From positions 1,054,001 to 1,118,000 of the forward strand of contig NZ_CP119804.1 in assembly GCF_029338375.1 (NCBI RefSeq): a DNA stretch of 64,000 bases, given 5' to 3'. Below the pieces are notes generated by a model. It was not told where the DNA came from, made no database searches, and saw nothing but the letters and a program-made list of their open reading frames with translations. Position numbers and translations under genes: made by a program. The stretch comes from Halorussus lipolyticus. Lineage in GTDB: Archaea; Halobacteriota; Halobacteria; Halobacteriales; Haladaptataceae. Position 1 is the stretch's first letter, and the number at the start of each line of letters is the position of its first letter. Below, piece by piece: positions 62,316 to 64,000 of this stretch.

Positions 62316-63674
62316 ATGACTGCAGATGGTTCTACCGTGAAGGTGGGTGTGCTGAGTCTCCACAACAGCAAAGAAACGAAAGCGATTCTGAACGCGGTCG
62401 AGGACCTCGGTCACGAACCGTTCTGGCTCCGCGAGGAGAACACGGCGGTCCGCCTCTCGGACGGCGAAGTCGTCCTCGAACCCGAGGTGGACATCGTGGC
62501 GAATCGACTCCTGCTGTCGAACACCGAACAGCCCTCGGAGGCGGTCGGACTGGCGAAGATATACGACAGCGTTCTGCCGGTGCTGAACGACCCGAACTCC
62601 GTGATGACGGCGATTCACAAGTTCTCGACTGCGACCGCGCTGGCCGACGCCGACATCCCGGTGCCCGACGCCCTGCTGGCGCTGTCGAACGACCGCCTCA
62701 ACGACGGCCGGGACGACTTCGGCGAGGAGGCCGTCTACAAGACCGCCATCGGGACCCACGGCGGCGGGACGTGGAAGGTCGGCCCCGACGAACTCGTCAA
62801 TCCCCGCGTCGGCGACCGACAGGCGTTCCTGCAGGAACTCATCGAGCGCGACGAGGGCGAACACCGCGACCTGCGGGTCTACGTCGTCGGCGACCGCATC
62901 ATCGGCGCGATGAACCGCTACGCGCCGGACAACGACTGGCGGACCAACGTCGCGCTCGGCGGTGCCGTCGAGGACGCGACCGAAAATCTCCCCCGAGAAG
63001 TGGCGAACATCGCCCGCGACGCCGCCGAGGTCATCGGTCTCGACTACGCCGGCGTGGACCTCATCGAGGGCCACGACGGGTGGTACGTCCTCGAAGTCAA
63101 CCCGACCGCGGGCTTCAAGGGCCTGTTCAAGGCGACCGGCCGGAGCGCCGCGCCCTACATCGCCCAACTCGCCATCGAGCGCGGCGGCGGCACCGTGGAC
63201 GAGGCCAAGGTCGATGACCTGACGGCCTCGCTGGACGACTCGGTGCCCGCCTGCAAGCCGATGCCCAAGGACATCGGGTCGGGCGAACCCATCGTGGTCG
63301 GCTACACCGAGGAGGTCATCCTGAGCGGCACCAGCGGGTCCGAGACGGTCATCGCCAAGTCCGACACCGGCGCGACCCGGACCAGCATCGACACCAAACT
63401 CGCGGCCGAAATCGGTGCCGGTCCCATCAAGAGCATCGCCAAGGTCAAGTCCGGGTCGAGCAAGTCGAGTCGCTCCCGGCCGGTCGTGGACGTGGTGGTC
63501 GGCGTCGGTGGGAACCGCCACACCGTGACCGCCAGCGTCGAGGACCGCGGGCACATGGATTATCCGGTCCTACTGGGCCGCGACATCCTGAAGCACTATC
63601 AGGTCAACGTTCAGAAGCGCGTGGACCAAGAGGAGGAGAGCGAGGAGGAAGAAGAAGAACACACCGAGGAGTAA
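62316..63674 (+). CDS. RimK-type ATP-grasp ligase fused to retropepsin-like protease domain
   Basis: ATG 62316 gives 452 residues. Residues 8-300 are an ATP-grasp ligase: VGVLSLHNSKETKAILNAVE, then YKTAIGTHGGGTWKVGP, RVYVVGDRIIGAMNRY, and YVLEVNPTAGFKGLFKATG with metal-binding Glu/Asn. Residues 325-435 match the RimK-linked protease family, with the aspartic-protease-like AKSDTGATRTSID and DYPVLLGRDIL. The tail is acidic. RimK enzymes add glutamate or similar amino acids to proteins or cofactors. Here ligase and protease are one chain, beside a divergent aspartoacylase-like hydrolase. Confidence 0.88.
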   Translation: MTADGSTVKVGVLSLHNSKETKAILNAVEDLGHEPFWLREENTAVRLSDGEVVLEPEVDIVANRLLLSNTEQPSEAVGLAKIYDSVLPVLNDPNSVMTAIHKFSTATALADADIPVPDALLALSNDRLNDGRDDFGEEAVYKTAIGTHGGGTWKVGPDELVNPRVGDRQAFLQELIERDEGEHRDLRVYVVGDRIIGAMNRYAPDNDWRTNVALGGAVEDATENLPREVANIARDAAEVIGLDYAGVDLIEGHDGWYVLEVNPTAGFKGLFKATGRSAAPYIAQLAIERGGGTVDEAKVDDLTASLDDSVPACKPMPKDIGSGEPIVVGYTEEVILSGTSGSETVIAKSDTGATRTSIDTKLAAEIGAGPIKSIAKVKSGSSKSSRSRPVVDVVVGVGGNRHTVTASVEDRGHMDYPVLLGRDILKHYQVNVQKRVDQEEESEEEEEEHTEE

Positions 63675-63806
63675 CTACGAGACTCTGAAACGCCCTTTGA
63701 ATTTCTTTTAGAAATAATATTATATTATAAACAAATAATATCATTGCCCACGCTCGAACGGGTCGGTCCCCGGAGTTTTATCTCGGAGACTGTGGTACTG
63801 GATGGC

Positions 63807-64000
63807 ATGTCAGAACGCGGGGCCAGACAGACCAAGCCAGCGACCAGTCGGCGGCGACAGTCGTGGTCCGGGTGGGGCGAGGCCCGCGTGGACGAGAAGG
63901 ACAGAATCGGCGTCTTCTTGGACGACGTGACCTACGCCTTCGCCGACGTGTCGGTCCTGAGCATCCCGATTCTGTTCCACCTGCTGACCGTGGCGACGAA
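63807..64000 (+). CDS. Membrane protein, N-terminal part
   Basis: ATG 63807 opens a frame that runs off the window after 64 residues. A basic, Arg-rich start (MSERGARQTKPATSRRRQSW) is followed by GVFLDDVTYAFADVSVLSIPILFHLL, the start of a first transmembrane helix. It might be the membrane component that often accompanies RimK/aspartoacylase genes, or an ion channel, but too little is visible. An AT-rich stretch at 63695-63745 lies in front. Confidence 0.5.
   Translation, partial: MSERGARQTKPATSRRRQSWSGWGEARVDEKDRIGVFLDDVTYAFADVSVLSIPILFHLLTVAT

Noticed and set aside
61116..63554. An 812-codon minus-strand frame across the RimK gene
   Set aside because: Only its last 358 codons match a family. 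The upstream part is the mirror of the plus-strand rimK-fusion gene, whose frame has domain motifs and a promoter.

Overview
The window is haloarchaeal. Coding sequence is GC-rich and the predicted proteins are strongly acidic. Marker genes include a type III prepilin-like archaellin, CheF, twin-arginine secreted proteins, a PGF-CTERM (archaeosortase-type) surface protein, and several small families known only from Halobacteria. Most starts look leaderless. The genus cannot be named from the sequence alone.

Layout. 1-973: end of a histidine kinase, an odd tRNA-like gene, and two hairpin repeats that end in a copy of its 3' tail. 974-2991: BRCT protein and a polysaccharide deacetylase. 3070-6527: divergent glmS and a GlmU-like enzyme. 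6683-13207: motility and taxis block (CheW, a wHTH/three-TM pair, archaellin, HEAT protein, soluble PAS transducer, CheF). 13334-14198: low-GC accessory patch. 14199-53000: large surface-glycan island. It holds an epimerase, two flippases, at least four candidate glycosyltransferases, two FemAB-like transferases, two Gfo/Idh/MocA oxidoreductases, two alkaline-phosphatase-superfamily enzymes, four secreted beta-helix proteins, glmM, and a nine-gene operon at 28440-36933. That operon carries all five steps expected for UDP-2,3-diacetamido-2,3-dideoxy-mannuronic acid. 53265-56338: PGF-CTERM protein and small genes. 56530-60052: succinate dehydrogenase. 60162-64000: a regulator, then an AstE/AspA-like hydrolase divergent from a RimK ligase fused to a retropepsin-like protease domain.

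How the genes work together. GlmS, GlmM and the GlmU-like protein would make UDP-GlcNAc. The Wbp-type operon converts it to a diacetamido uronic acid. Glycosyltransferases assemble a lipid-linked or surface glycan, flippases export it, and FemAB, deacetylase, phosphatase-superfamily and beta-helix proteins probably modify or bind it.

Main unexplained signal. A 20-bp element, WCARRCGGNNN followed by ATAACAAAG, or a close variant, occurs about 16 times. It lies almost only upstream of these glycan genes and of the tRNA-like gene, most often ending 24-32 nt before a start codon, where a TATA box would be. It looks like a non-canonical core promoter defining a surface-glycan regulon. A second, independent signal is a pair of CATTGA boxes exactly 41 bp apart in front of all three beta-helix paralogues. 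A third is a degenerate 21-bp tandem-repeat family in the AT-rich gaps.
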